From NCBI GenBank assembly GCA_030424665.1, contig JAUHWN010000010.1:1-51564 (forward strand): DNA of 51,564 nt, given 5' to 3'. Below are positions 27,385-35,866 of this stretch, piece after piece (the stretch's first letter is position 1; every line of letters begins with the position of its first letter). Made by a program: the position numbers and the translations under genes. This DNA comes from Bdellovibrionia bacterium. GTDB taxonomy: Bacteria; Bdellovibrionota; Bdellovibrionia; Bdellovibrionales; JAGQZY01. Under the pieces are notes generated by a model. It had not been told where the DNA came from. It saw nothing but the letters and a program-made list of their open reading frames with translations, and made no database searches.

Positions 27385-27837
27385 TTATAATTCTTCGGTA
27401 TATGGTGCTCCCCACATTTTCTTAATCAGTCCATCCTCAACGTAATATATAAAAGAGATGGTCGATCTTTTGCCTCGCCCCTCTTTTACTTCCGTCGTCA
27501 TCACAAATGGACCATTTGAGCGAATATCAACAAGTGTTGCTGGCATAAAATCGCCGGACTCAATTTGCTGAATCACATGGGTGCGAATTTCTTCCTTGGA
27601 TGATGCGATCACTGTTTCGTCAGGAAGAACAGTAACAGTTAGATCATTAGAAAAATATTTGAGGCAGCCTTCGACATCTTTATTGTTGAATGCCTCTAGC
27701 TGGCTTCTTACTATTTGTTCTTCTTTAGTTTCAGACATTCGCCCCTCCATTAATCGGCTGCAAGTGCTTGCGCTTGCATTATAGACCAGTAATCCCGCAC
27801 ATAAAAATAATGTGAAAATTGAAATTGATTTTTTCAT
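27385..27837 (-). CDS. Secreted NTF2/SnoaL-like protein, about 150 aa
   Basis: The start at 27837 (AAGGGGGAT site) gives a signal peptide (MKKSISIFTLFLCAGLLVYNASA). The body has the NTF2-like cone fold pattern: EQIVRSQLEAFNNKDVEGCLKYFSNDLTVTVLPD, then FVMTTEVKEG and STISFIYYVEDGLIKKMW. Such proteins bind small ligands or act as simple enzymes. It is the first gene after a strong sigma-54 promoter, so it is probably expressed together with the ICE control centre. Confidence 0.75.
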   Translation of the reverse strand: MKKSISIFTLFLCAGLLVYNASASTCSRLMEGRMSETKEEQIVRSQLEAFNNKDVEGCLKYFSNDLTVTVLPDETVIASSKEEIRTHVIQQIESGDFMPATLVDIRSNGPFVMTTEVKEGRGKRSTISFIYYVEDGLIKKMWGAPYTEEL

Positions 27838-27877
27838 TCGATCCCCCTTACTCATCGTTGATACTCCTGAGCATAAA

Positions 27878-27893
27878 GCAAGTGGTAGGCCAA
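27878..27893 (-). promoter_or_regulatory. Sigma-54 promoter of the NTF2-like/VOC operon
   Basis: On the minus strand: TGGCCTACCACTTGCT, preceded by T. GG at -24 and GC at -12 are 12 bases apart, as sigma-54 requires. The start codon of the NTF2-like gene lies about 40 bases downstream. Confidence 0.8.
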
Positions 27894-27992
27894 CTTTTCG
27901 GTGTCGTTAGTGCGCCAAATGTACGGGTTAGGCCAAAATTATCCTGTAAAAAGTTCACGTTTCCCTCATTTTTCCTTACAGCAGTGGGCTAT

Positions 27993-28008
27993 CTACAATT
28001 TTTTGTAA
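27993..28008. promoter_or_regulatory. Putative activator site (CTACAA-N4-TTGTAA)
   Basis: CTACAATTTTTTGTAA, 16-bp near-palindrome, about 100 bases upstream of the minus-strand sigma-54 promoter. Member of the five-site family. Confidence 0.65.
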
Positions 28009-28081
28009 TAAACAATTTAAGTGTATAAACCTAGAGATTTTATAGCTTTAGGATTTCACGACGCCAATACGAAAAGGGGGG

Positions 28082-28097
28082 CTACAAAAAATCGTAG
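28082..28097. promoter_or_regulatory. Putative activator site (CTACAA-N4-TCGTAG)
   Basis: CTACAAAAAATCGTAG, 16-bp near-palindrome in the middle of the shared control region. Confidence 0.65.
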
Positions 28098-28182
28098 AAA
28101 TACTGCAAGTAATCAAATATAAGAGTTTTGTCAGTAGTTTTCGTAACTTGCTGACCTGTGCAAGAAAGTTGAATTTGGAGGG

Positions 28183-28198
28183 CTACAACATTTTGTAG
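28183..28198. promoter_or_regulatory. Putative activator site (CTACAA-N4-TTGTAG)
   Basis: CTACAACATTTTGTAG has perfect half-sites and is the best member of the family. It is about 100 bases upstream of the plus-strand sigma-54 promoter. Confidence 0.75.
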
Positions 28199-28296
28199 AA
28201 ATTCAACCGTTGCCCCACACCTTACGCTGCTGCTCGAAAAGCCCCCAAAGTAAATAAGCTCTTAGGATCACTCGGTTTTGCTACGATCTATGATTT

Positions 28297-28312
28297 TGGC
28301 ACAAGCCTTGCG
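28297..28312 (+). promoter_or_regulatory. Sigma-54 promoter of the ICE control operon
   Basis: TGGCACAAGCCTTGCG matches the sigma-54 consensus (TGGCAC-N5-TTGC) with exact spacing. It lies 50 bases before the activator gene's start, so the activator probably drives its own operon. Confidence 0.85.
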
Positions 28313-28361
28313 ATTGGCCTATTGCGAGCGTGGTGCTCGCCTAGAAAAGTGAGGGGGATTA

Positions 28362-29765
28362 ATGAAACCTAGAGTCATAGCCATTGATGATGATGAGATG
28401 TTCTTAACGGCAACTCAGACTCTTTTTAATGAAAAGAGCATTCCGTTGGCCACATTTACCAACCCTGAAAAGGCTTTGCGAGCAATTAAGCAGGGAAAGG
28501 TTGAACGATCACCATTTAGAATGGCCATCGTCGATTTTGATATGCCGATAAAAGGTCACGAAGTCATCCGCTCTATCAAAAAAATTGATCCGAGTATTCA
28601 CACTGTTGTCTTATCGGCTTCTCTGTCCAAAGAGGAGTCCTCACTTTGCACTCAAGCTGGAGCCGATCACATTTACCTCAAGCAAAAAAGTAAAGGGGTG
28701 ATTTTGCTCATCTCTGAGGTTGCATCTTTGAAAGTAAAACGTGGTGTCCTTTCTAACGAAGAAAGAGAAGCAAACAATGATTGGATAAAAAAGATTTTAG
28801 GACTAAGGGGATACTCTTCAACCCTGGCAAATGTTGCCAATGAGGTCGATAAATATTCTTTAGCTGGAGAGAATGTCTTGATTACAGGTCAATCCGGCGT
28901 TGGCAAAGAGCAAGTCGCAAGATCAATTCATATTAACTCAAAACGAAGCGGCAATTTTATTCCAATTAACTGCGGAGCCATCTCAAAAGATTTAGTGGAA
29001 AGCGAACTCTTTGGTCATACAAAAGGCTCTTTTTCAGGGGCCACAGGAAATAAGACTGGTAAATTTGTTGCGGCTAACTTTGGAACGATATTTCTCGATG
29101 AAATTGGAGAAATGCCACTTGATCTACAGGTAAAGCTCTTGAGAGTTTTGCAAGAGCGCGAAGTAGTCCCTGTTGGCTCAAATACCACCACTAAAATTGA
29201 TGTTCGAGTTGTTGCAGCCACCAATAGGGATTTAATGGCCGAGGTCAAGAAAGGTAACTTTCGTGAAGACCTTTATTATAGACTTAATATTTTGCCAATT
29301 CATATTCCACCATTGTCTGAGCGCAAAGAAGACATCGAACCCATAGCAAAATTCATCGTGGAAGAAAAGAATAGAGAAACAAAACAGAATAAAGAGATCA
29401 CTAGCGATGCTGTTGAGCTTCTGAAAAATTATGCTTGGCCAGGAAATATTCGAGAGCTTGGGGGCAAAATTAGAAAAGCATATACGCTGGCAGACCAAAT
29501 CATTGATCGCTCGTCATTTTCTGACCAATTTGCAGAAAGTGACATGACTACTGTACTCAATGAGATTGAACATCCTGAAGACTTTCCAACATACGAAGAG
29601 TTTGTTGATAAAGTAAGGAATCACCTTGAACGCGTCTATTTAGAAAAGGCAATGGTTTTGGCCAATGGCAAGCGAGCCGAGGCTGCTCGTTTAACAAAAT
29701 TACCTTACACAACTTATATCCATAAAAGGAAGACACTTGGCCTTACATCAGGTCAAGCAATTTAA
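28362..29765 (+). CDS. Sigma-54-dependent response regulator (NtrC-type activator), 467 aa
   Basis: Three domains are visible. A receiver (residues 1-125) has acidic pocket D9-D11, phosphoacceptor D58 (VDFDMP) and the switch Ser in VVLSAS. The AAA+ sigma-54 activation domain has Walker A GQSGVGKE, Walker [11 protein letters not shown] and the sensor stretch VVAATNRDL; the sigma-54-contact loop reads GSFSGA in place of GAFTGA. A Fis-type helix-turn-helix ends the protein ([22 protein letters not shown]). It remodels sigma-54 polymerase at promoters bearing its upstream sites, here probably the CTACAA-N4-TTGTAG boxes. The receiver is likely phosphorylated by the hybrid kinase of the same operon. 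Confidence 0.93.
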   Translation: MKPRVIAIDDDEMFLTATQTLFNEKSIPLATFTNPEKALRAIKQGKVERSPFRMAIVDFDMPIKGHEVIRSIKKIDPSIHTVVLSASLSKEESSLCTQAGADHIYLKQKSKGVILLISEVASLKVKRGVLSNEEREANNDWIKKILGLRGYSSTLANVANEVDKYSLAGENVLITGQSGVGKEQVARSIHINSKRSGNFIPINCGAISKDLVESELFGHTKGSFSGATGNKTGKFVAANFGTIFLDEIGEMPLDLQVKLLRVLQEREVVPVGSNTTTKIDVRVVAATNRDLMAEVKKGNFREDLYYRLNILPIHIPPLSERKEDIEPIAKFIVEEKNRETKQNKEITSDAVELLKNYAWPGNIRELGGKIRKAYTLADQIIDRSSFSDQFAESDMTTVLNEIEHPEDFPTYEEFVDKVRNHLERVYLEKAMVLANGKRAEAARLTKLPYTTYIHKRKTLGLTSGQAI

Positions 29766-29786
29766 CCAAAAAATAGGGAGGGAAAA

Positions 29787-30269
29787 ATGAATAAGAAAAC
29801 AATACTGGTGTTAGCAGCACTTGGAATGACTCAAGCGAAGGAAGTCCTAGCAAATGAATTTTCAACTTTGCCAGTTGTCGGCTCAAATGATCCCGCAATT
29901 GTTGCGGAAAGTTTACAGATCAATGTAGATACTGTTCGAGTTTTAAAAATGTTTGCAGATATGGGAGCACTTCAGTTCAACAGCGGCGATGGCTCTGTGC
30001 AAATTGATCCAACACACTTGCCAAATTTTTTAATTGCTGGTCTCAGCGAATCTAACGAAGTTGTCTTGGATCAAGATACTGATGTCTTTGTCCTGACAGA
30101 TTCCTTTGTCAACGTGCTTGCCACAAACCATGTTTTTACGCGTCTTGGGCAGATTGAATCAGTTCAGACCAATAAAGCAATTTTGGAACGCTTAAAGGAA
30201 CGATCAACGCCAATTCCGCGCGAAGATCAAGTTATTTACGCAAAGGCAAGTTTCATAGCGGGGCACTAA
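29787..30269 (+). CDS. Secreted protein of unknown function in the control operon, 160 aa
   Basis: A Sec signal (MNKKTILVLAALGMTQAKEVLA) precedes a mature region of about 138 residues with no cysteine and no known motif; it reads as an acidic alpha-beta protein ending in KASFIAGH. It has an excellent GGGAGGG ribosome binding site and sits between the sigma-54 activator and the peptide-binding protein. It could be the signal precursor, a chaperone for the signal, or a second periplasmic sensor. None of these can be chosen from sequence. Confidence 0.7.
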   Translation: MNKKTILVLAALGMTQAKEVLANEFSTLPVVGSNDPAIVAESLQINVDTVRVLKMFADMGALQFNSGDGSVQIDPTHLPNFLIAGLSESNEVVLDQDTDVFVLTDSFVNVLATNHVFTRLGQIESVQTNKAILERLKERSTPIPREDQVIYAKASFIAGH

Positions 30270-30271
30270 TT

Positions 30272-31786
30272 GTGAAATCAGTTCTATTTCTATTGGGGGT
30301 AACAATGTTGGCACTATCAACACAAGGACAAATAGCCGAAGCTGCAATGAGACAGCCAGATCAATTATATGTTCGATTGAGCCCAACAGAAAAACCCCCA
30401 TTTGATAGAAGTTCCTCAGTGGATACGCTTTACGCAACCATAGCTCCGATCCTTGGGCAGCTTGTCTATACAACAAGTTCTTACGACCTTGAACCAGGGC
30501 TTCTTGAGTCATTTCATTGGGACTACAAGACAGGGGCATATATCTTAAAAATTAGAAAGGAGTTGAAGTTTCACAATGGGAGAGCTGTGACAGCAGAAGA
30601 TTTAGAGTTTTCGCTGCTTCGAGGATTCTATTCAGGAAAACCTTCTTTCTTCTTATCTTTTTTGGATAATATTAAAGGTGTTGAAGCAATCAAAGGCGAT
30701 AAAAAATTTGTAAGCGGCAAGGTTGCTGGCATCAAAATACTGGATGACAAAACCTTAAGTGTAAAACTCATCAAGCCAAATCCATCCTTCTTGCACTCTT
30801 TGGCTCGTTCCTATTTTTCAGTAGTGCCGATTGAAGCATTTGAAAGTGATTATGAAACTTGGAAGACTTTCCCAATTGGGGCTGGTAGCTATAAAGTAAA
30901 CGAGCATAGACCAAAAGAAAAAACTCTGATTCTTGAGAAAGTAAAGAGTAACGTATCGTCAGCGAAGCTAATTAATTTGTATTACGGGAAAGGATCGCAT
31001 ACGACGGACATAGACATCGCCACTCACGGGAAAGCAAAAACTGTCGTGGCCTCGAAGAGAGCCGCCAGTTTAACGAGCATTTATTTCAACTACAATAGTC
31101 AGATAGCCTCAAATGCAAACTTTAGAAAGGCTTTGAGTCTCGCCATTGATAGAAAAGAGATAGCAAAAGGCGTTGAAATTTTCAGCCCTGCCAACGAATT
31201 TTTAGCTGAACATTTTTGGGGAAGAATTAGGGCCAAACAGTTACGCGATATAAAAAAGGCAAAGTCCTTACTTAAAAAGGTGCCAGGACTAAATCTTGCC
31301 ACTGAATACAAAATTCCGGTTTTCAACGGTGACTTAAGCGACCCCAAAAAGGGAGCCTATGCAAAGACTTTAGAAAGGCAGCTACTTGATATTGGCCTCA
31401 AAGTGAAATTTGTCGATTCTTCGGTAAAGTTTTTTCCTGAAACCGACAAAAAGACACTTTTCCGATTGGCTTCGCTCGGCGCGGATGTAGCTGACCCACT
31501 TGTTCTGTTTGGATTGCTAAGAGGAGAGAAGTCACCTATGCGTCCACATTTTCCGTTAAACGATCAGGGATATGAGGACTTATTTGGCAAGGCGCTATTG
31601 TCCGACACTTTTGACCGTCGAGTTTTAGCAGTTAAAAACTTGTCTAGATATATTCACGACAATGTGTGGCTGATTCCCCTTTTTGAAAAGAAATTGATGG
31701 TATCTATTGATCCGAAAAGAGTTAAGGACGTTGGCTTACAAGATGGCGGTCTTACGTTTTTTCTCGAAAGAACAAGGCTACAATAG
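30272..31786 (+). CDS. OppA-like peptide-binding protein (SBP_bac_5), 504 aa
   Basis: A GTG start gives a signal peptide ending near AEAA. The body is a family 5 solute-binding protein: FHWDYKTGAYILKIRKELKFHNGRAVTAEDLEFSL is the family signature region, followed by the lobes with FRKALSLAIDRKEI and YAKTLERQLLDIGLKVKF. Such proteins bind oligopeptides, di-peptides or nickel in the periplasm. No ABC permease or ATPase genes accompany it, so it probably serves sensing rather than import, as the pheromone-binding OppA relatives of some conjugative plasmids do. Confidence 0.88.
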   Translation: MKSVLFLLGVTMLALSTQGQIAEAAMRQPDQLYVRLSPTEKPPFDRSSSVDTLYATIAPILGQLVYTTSSYDLEPGLLESFHWDYKTGAYILKIRKELKFHNGRAVTAEDLEFSLLRGFYSGKPSFFLSFLDNIKGVEAIKGDKKFVSGKVAGIKILDDKTLSVKLIKPNPSFLHSLARSYFSVVPIEAFESDYETWKTFPIGAGSYKVNEHRPKEKTLILEKVKSNVSSAKLINLYYGKGSHTTDIDIATHGKAKTVVASKRAASLTSIYFNYNSQIASNANFRKALSLAIDRKEIAKGVEIFSPANEFLAEHFWGRIRAKQLRDIKKAKSLLKKVPGLNLATEYKIPVFNGDLSDPKKGAYAKTLERQLLDIGLKVKFVDSSVKFFPETDKKTLFRLASLGADVADPLVLFGLLRGEKSPMRPHFPLNDQGYEDLFGKALLSDTFDRRVLAVKNLSRYIHDNVWLIPLFEKKLMVSIDPKRVKDVGLQDGGLTFFLERTRLQ

Positions 31787-31794
31787 GAATTAAT

Positions 31795-32634
31795 ATGGAC
31801 TCTTGGTTTTTTGAAAATTCTGGTTTTGCAAAAATCACTGAGCTAAATGGTGCTTATACAAATAAAGCAACAGCTTTTGTAAACGACACCCTTTCAAAGA
31901 ACTATACTGGTTATTCTCCTTGGATGAGCAATGTGGAAAACCTTGCGACCCTAGAGCTATTATTCACAGATAAAAAACTTATTCCTTCAGATCGAGAATC
32001 TTTAAATATTCTTGAACGAATGTATCTTGGTGATGGAATTGAAAGCAGATTATGTTTGGGAGGTATTTCTGACGCTGAAATGTCCACGTTAAAGAATGCT
32101 ATTTCTTTAGTGAAAGACTGTTCAAGTGATATTTCAAGACTCTTTTCAGAAGTAGTTCGTCATATTGTACCAATAAACACGGATGCCGGACACTTTCAGA
32201 AAATTGGTAACGGTTTTAGCTCTCACTTGGCAAAGGGAGCTGTTTTCTTAAGTGTTCCAAAAATGGAGAACAACAACGAATTGCAACTTGCCATCAATAT
32301 TGCTCACGAAGTTGGGCATCAGTGCCTTTACATTTATCAAACGGCTGATCCTATTATCAGTGAGGGGCTGCATAAACCCGTCTACTCGTCTGTTAGAAAG
32401 GCAGAGCGGCCAGCTATCCAATCCTTTCATGCAACAGTTGCCTTGGCATTTATGATTAAGTTTCTCAATGAGCTTAATGACGTTAAGGATACTAAAACAA
32501 AATACTTTGCTGATACAAAGGAAAAATTAACATCAGATTTCCTTGCTTCATTTGACTCATTTTCAGAAATTCAGTTCACCGAAATCGGGCAACTCCTGTT
32601 TAATGATTTGAGGTCGTATGCAAGAACGATCTAA
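31795..32634 (+). CDS. HExxH enzyme resembling alpha-KG-dependent peptide beta-hydroxylases, 279 aa
   Basis: No signal peptide, so cytoplasmic. The motif AHEVGHQ (His about 171 and 175) is followed after about 28 residues by RKAERPAIQSFHATVALAFMIKFL. The spacing HExxH...RP....H..ya matches the HEXXH family (TIGR04267) now known to hydroxylate beta-carbons in ribosomal peptides, more than it matches a protease. It lies between the peptide-binding protein and the kinase and overlaps the kinase start by 17 bases. It may modify the signal peptide. A metalloprotease role remains possible. Confidence 0.6.
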   Translation: MDSWFFENSGFAKITELNGAYTNKATAFVNDTLSKNYTGYSPWMSNVENLATLELLFTDKKLIPSDRESLNILERMYLGDGIESRLCLGGISDAEMSTLKNAISLVKDCSSDISRLFSEVVRHIVPINTDAGHFQKIGNGFSSHLAKGAVFLSVPKMENNNELQLAINIAHEVGHQCLYIYQTADPIISEGLHKPVYSSVRKAERPAIQSFHATVALAFMIKFLNELNDVKDTKTKYFADTKEKLTSDFLASFDSFSEIQFTEIGQLLFNDLRSYARTI

Positions 32635-34453
32635 GAGGCAACAATCTATAACATCATTTGCTCGGAAGAAGGCTAAAGCTCTCTCAATGAAAATTTTTAT
32701 TGTAGGAGTATTGAGCACCTTTTTTATGGGACTTGGTTTTGGTCTGTACTATTATCACGGACAGCTCTCCCAGACATTGAACATAGTTTCAAAAAGCCTA
32801 GCGCAACCAATAGCCGTAGGTGGTGACTATCTTCCAACTCAGATCGTTAAGACCTTGGTGACTTCTGGTAATTTCCGCAACGTGTGGGTCACACTACCAG
32901 ATGGGACCATTCATGTTGAAGAACATTTGAACGAAACTCACCCTGATCTGAAGCATATCAGAGAAAGACAAATTTACTGGTTTTCTAGTGTGCCTTACGT
33001 CCTAGTCAGTCGCTCAGTGGCCTATCGAGGTGAAGAGGTTGGACGCCTCTATGTAGGCTATAAAATTCCCCTCAATGCTATTTTTGGGTTTGCTCTGGGA
33101 ATTTGTGCATTGTTTTCAGTGATAGCCTTCTATTTATATTCTCGGATATTAAAGCTCGCTAAAAATGTGGCGACTCCAATTAGAGAATATTCGTCACAAC
33201 TTGATGAGAGCACAGACAAAGAAGCCTTTTTAAAGTTAGATAGTGATTTAAGTGATTTTCGAGAGATCACAACTTTTAATAAAATCTTGCTCGACTATTT
33301 ACAAAAGAGCAAAGAGAGTGAAGCTACAGCAAGACGTTCAATCCTTGAAGCTCAAGTGGCCAAGGTCGCTTCAAGGGTACGACATGATGTTATCGCCTCT
33401 TTAGTCATAGCTGAGTCTGCACTTGAGCGATTAAAAAACGACTATAATCAGATTGGAATTTTAAAATCAGTTTTCGAGAGAATCAGTAACACGGTTGATG
33501 ATATACCTAAGATCGGTAGTTTGACAGAAGCCGAGATGAATCAAGCCCTTTTAGGGGAAACTGAAATTTTAGCTGATGCCACCGACACATACCGCCCTTG
33601 TCATCTTGTGGCCTTTATCTATCAGATGGTCGGCGAAGTGAAACTTTCAAAGCTCTGTTCTGGCAAGGACATCAAGTTTGAAGTTATTTGCGATAACAAT
33701 GGGTTTAATTCTTTTTGTGAGGTCGAGCCAAATAAGTTCAAGCGTAACTTATTAAATCTATACAAAAATGCAGTTGAGGCCATTAAAGATCGTGGAACAA
33801 TCCAAACTAGAATTTCTCTAACCGATGACGATCTTTTTATCGAGATACAGGACAGTGGTTCTGGCATGGATGAAGACACCTTAAATAAAATAGGTCAAAG
33901 AGGTATTAGCATAGGAAAACATGGTGGTTCAGGGATTGGGCTGGCCTCAGCTATTGAAGATGTAAATAGATGGGGTGGTTCATTAAAGGTGCTCTCAAAC
34001 CTAGGAAAGGGAACCATTATAAAAATTTCGATACCAAGATCAGAAGACAATTACCTATTCCCAACCAGTTTGACCTTCGTCCCGCAAATGACTGTGGTGG
34101 TGGTTGATGATGACCCTCTTGTTCATAGGGTGTGGAAGAATAAATTTGCAAACTCTGAATTGATGACAAATTCAATTAAAGTCCTACATGGCAAAACAGT
34201 AGAAGCGGCTAAACGCATAATTTCGGAACTTGAAAAAAATGATGACGATTATATGTTGCTAATCGACAATGACCTTAAACATACGCAGATGAGTGGAATT
34301 GATTTCGTGAAGAAAATGAAAATAGAATCAAAGTCGGTCTTGGTGACTTCAAATGGCAACAGCAATCTTCTCTATGAAAAGTGCTCTCAAATTAACTTGC
34401 CCATCATACCCAAGTCGATTCAAGAGCATATTCCAATAGAGGTTTGCGTTTAA
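32618..34453 (+). CDS. Hybrid sensor histidine kinase, 611 aa
   Basis: Two membrane helices (residues about 24-45 and 150-172) enclose a periplasmic sensor of about 100 residues. Then come a HAMP-like linker, a DHp helix with RVRHDV (His about 256), a catalytic domain with N box NLYKNAVEAI (about 380-390), G1 DSGSGMDE and G2 HGGSGIGLA, and a C-terminal receiver (VVVVDDDPL about 493, phosphoacceptor in LLIDNDL about 549). It probably senses the loaded peptide-binding protein and phosphorylates the sigma-54 activator or the facing receiver protein. Confidence 0.92.
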   Translation: MQERSKRQQSITSFARKKAKALSMKIFIVGVLSTFFMGLGFGLYYYHGQLSQTLNIVSKSLAQPIAVGGDYLPTQIVKTLVTSGNFRNVWVTLPDGTIHVEEHLNETHPDLKHIRERQIYWFSSVPYVLVSRSVAYRGEEVGRLYVGYKIPLNAIFGFALGICALFSVIAFYLYSRILKLAKNVATPIREYSSQLDESTDKEAFLKLDSDLSDFREITTFNKILLDYLQKSKESEATARRSILEAQVAKVASRVRHDVIASLVIAESALERLKNDYNQIGILKSVFERISNTVDDIPKIGSLTEAEMNQALLGETEILADATDTYRPCHLVAFIYQMVGEVKLSKLCSGKDIKFEVICDNNGFNSFCEVEPNKFKRNLLNLYKNAVEAIKDRGTIQTRISLTDDDLFIEIQDSGSGMDEDTLNKIGQRGISIGKHGGSGIGLASAIEDVNRWGGSLKVLSNLGKGTIIKISIPRSEDNYLFPTSLTFVPQMTVVVVDDDPLVHRVWKNKFANSELMTNSIKVLHGKTVEAAKRIISELEKNDDDYMLLIDNDLKHTQMSGIDFVKKMKIESKSVLVTSNGNSNLLYEKCSQINLPIIPKSIQEHIPIEVCV

Positions 34454-34456
34454 GCG

Positions 34457-34852
34457 TTAGCTCGCGCCTCTTATTATTCCGGCATCTTTGATTGCATGAT
34501 TGATTTTCAGAGTTAGCCCTTCGAGGTCTGGTTTGCAAATGAAGCTCACGCCTGGGTGTTCATTTCTGGGAATGCGTTCTTCAAGATAACTTTCGTTTTG
34601 CCCAGAATAAACAATGATTGGAGGCATACCAGTAAGCATCGGGTTGTTAGAAATAAAGTTGATAAGGTTAAGTGCATTGTTTCCAGCATCTAAATTGAAG
34701 TCTGTGACAATGAGATTAAATTTTCCCGTGTTGAGTTGGTGAACAGCATCCTCAAGGGTGGTCGCCCCTAAAGTAGAAACGTCATCAGCTTCAAAATGGT
34801 TAAGTAGGCTCATTACAATTTCGGCCTCGTCATCAATGAATAGTATTCTCAT
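34457..34852 (-). CDS. Receiver-only response regulator, 131 aa
   Basis: A single CheY-like domain: acidic pair in ILFIDDEAE, phosphoacceptor in IVTDFNLDAG (Asp about 55), switch Ser in VYSGQ and Lys in ICKPD. No output domain. It converges on the kinase gene 3 bases apart and may be a phosphate sink or a phosphorelay intermediate in this circuit. Its start overlaps the next gene upstream by 4 bases. Confidence 0.88.
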   Translation of the reverse strand: MRILFIDDEAEIVMSLLNHFEADDVSTLGATTLEDAVHQLNTGKFNLIVTDFNLDAGNNALNLINFISNNPMLTGMPPIIVYSGQNESYLEERIPRNEHPGVSFICKPDLEGLTLKINHAIKDAGIIRGAS

Positions 34853-35184
34853 CCTGCTTGTCTCCTAGTTGAAAAGTCGTCAGCAAAATATGTTTGCTTA
34901 AAATGAATGGATAAAACTTCTTCGTGGGTAGATGGAGGGGTACAAAAAAACATATATTCATCTATCGTGAATGTTTTTCGATACACTTGAAACAACTCGT
35001 ATAGCTGATAGCCTCTGGGTGAAAGAGCAGCACTTTCAAACTGCTCTAACTCATTTTTGGTGGTGTGGACCGCCTTTGAGCAGACATCATTGAGCGAGAG
35101 ACTAGACCTTATGCGGTTGTTTTGGAGTATCTTAGCCACCACTTTATTGTACTTTTTGACTGAAAATGAATTATTTTGACTCAT
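34849..35184 (-). CDS. HTH-like protein co-transcribed with the receiver, about 111 aa
   Basis: The ATG at 35184 (MSQNNSFSVKKYNKV) is preferred to 35202. Residues about 20-70 (RIRSSLSLNDVCSKAVHTTKNELEQFESAALSPRGYQLYELF) look like a degenerate XRE helix-turn-helix. The remaining part ends in an aromatic-rich segment. An inverted repeat (35191-35211) overlaps its promoter, consistent with autoregulation. Confidence 0.55.
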   Translation of the reverse strand: MSQNNSFSVKKYNKVVAKILQNNRIRSSLSLNDVCSKAVHTTKNELEQFESAALSPRGYQLYELFQVYRKTFTIDEYMFFCTPPSTHEEVLSIHFKQTYFADDFSTRRQAG

Positions 35185-35190
35185 AATAAA

Positions 35191-35211
35191 TGATTTTGGC
35201 ATATAAAATCA
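35191..35211. promoter_or_regulatory. Inverted repeat in a divergent promoter region
   Basis: TGATTTT and AAAATCA flank seven bases; a second inverted repeat (CCACT/AGTGG, 35219-35236) and two more TGATTTT half-sites follow within 70 bases. The region lies between two divergent genes and is a plausible operator for the HTH-like protein. Confidence 0.5.
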
Positions 35212-35297
35212 GCAAAAACCACTTAAAAATGAGTGGAATGACTGATTTTGAATGAAATTTAATGATTTTTTGTAAAAACTTAGCTAATCTTAGGTCT

Positions 35298-35735
35298 ATG
35301 CCAAAGCAACGTAGTAATTCAGCGAAGAGAAAGCTCGGAGAGCAGCCATTTAGAACTGTCTCTGAGAAAAAAGAGTTTGTGGACAAGATCAGACGAGATG
35401 TTCTGGCCCGCCTGGAAACGGCCAAAGCGATGGAAGAGTTCACAAGCCAGGAAGAATATCAGTTCTTTAAAGAGAAGTTCAAAAATGGGATGAGATGCAA
35501 ATACGGCTCTGACCTCGAAGATATTGTTCACGTTTCTCTCGACGACAATGGGATTCAAGTTGAAATCTCTGAAGCCGCTAAAGAGTCGGAAAATCAAAAC
35601 GAGCTTGAGTTAATCGGTCAGCTTGTAAAGAGCATGAGTAACAGCCTTGTGATCTCATACTTTGAAGCGATGGGATACTTACCCAAAGATTCGGTACAGT
35701 CAGACTTGCCGCTCAGCTCGTCTAAAAAAAAGTAG
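35298..35735 (+). CDS. Basic-ended protein of unknown function, about 145 aa
   Basis: The frame opens at 35262, but the ATG at 35298 gives a more natural start (MPKQRSNSAKRKLGEQPF). A basic N-terminus, a charged helical middle and a Lys-rich tail are seen; no domain recognised. It faces away from the HTH-like gene across the inverted repeats and may be controlled by it. Confidence 0.55.
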   Translation: MPKQRSNSAKRKLGEQPFRTVSEKKEFVDKIRRDVLARLETAKAMEEFTSQEEYQFFKEKFKNGMRCKYGSDLEDIVHVSLDDNGIQVEISEAAKESENQNELELIGQLVKSMSNSLVISYFEAMGYLPKDSVQSDLPLSSSKKK

Positions 35736-35866
35736 GTCATATCCAACAAAACTAAGGCTTCTTGACACAAGGCCAGAGTCTCTGTGGCCCTCTCTTAGCG
35801 TGACATTCCTGCATCAGTACGGTAGGTTGCCCCCATTAAACTTTGTCAATGTTCGGGGGATCAAAA

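Larger units (their letters stand above)
27838..28361. other. Shared sigma-54 control region
   Basis: This 524-base stretch has no gene. It carries two outward-facing sigma-54 promoters near its ends (27878-27893 minus; 28297-28312 plus) and, between them, three CTACAA-N4-TTGTAG sites about 90-100 bases apart, roughly 100 bases from either promoter. It looks like one enhancer block serving both directions. Confidence 0.7.

Noticed and set aside
31795-32634. Ordinary zinc metalloprotease for the HExxH protein
   Set aside because: Not excluded, but the RP....H spacing after the motif fits the peptide-hydroxylase family better, and there is no signal peptide or third zinc ligand typical of proteases.
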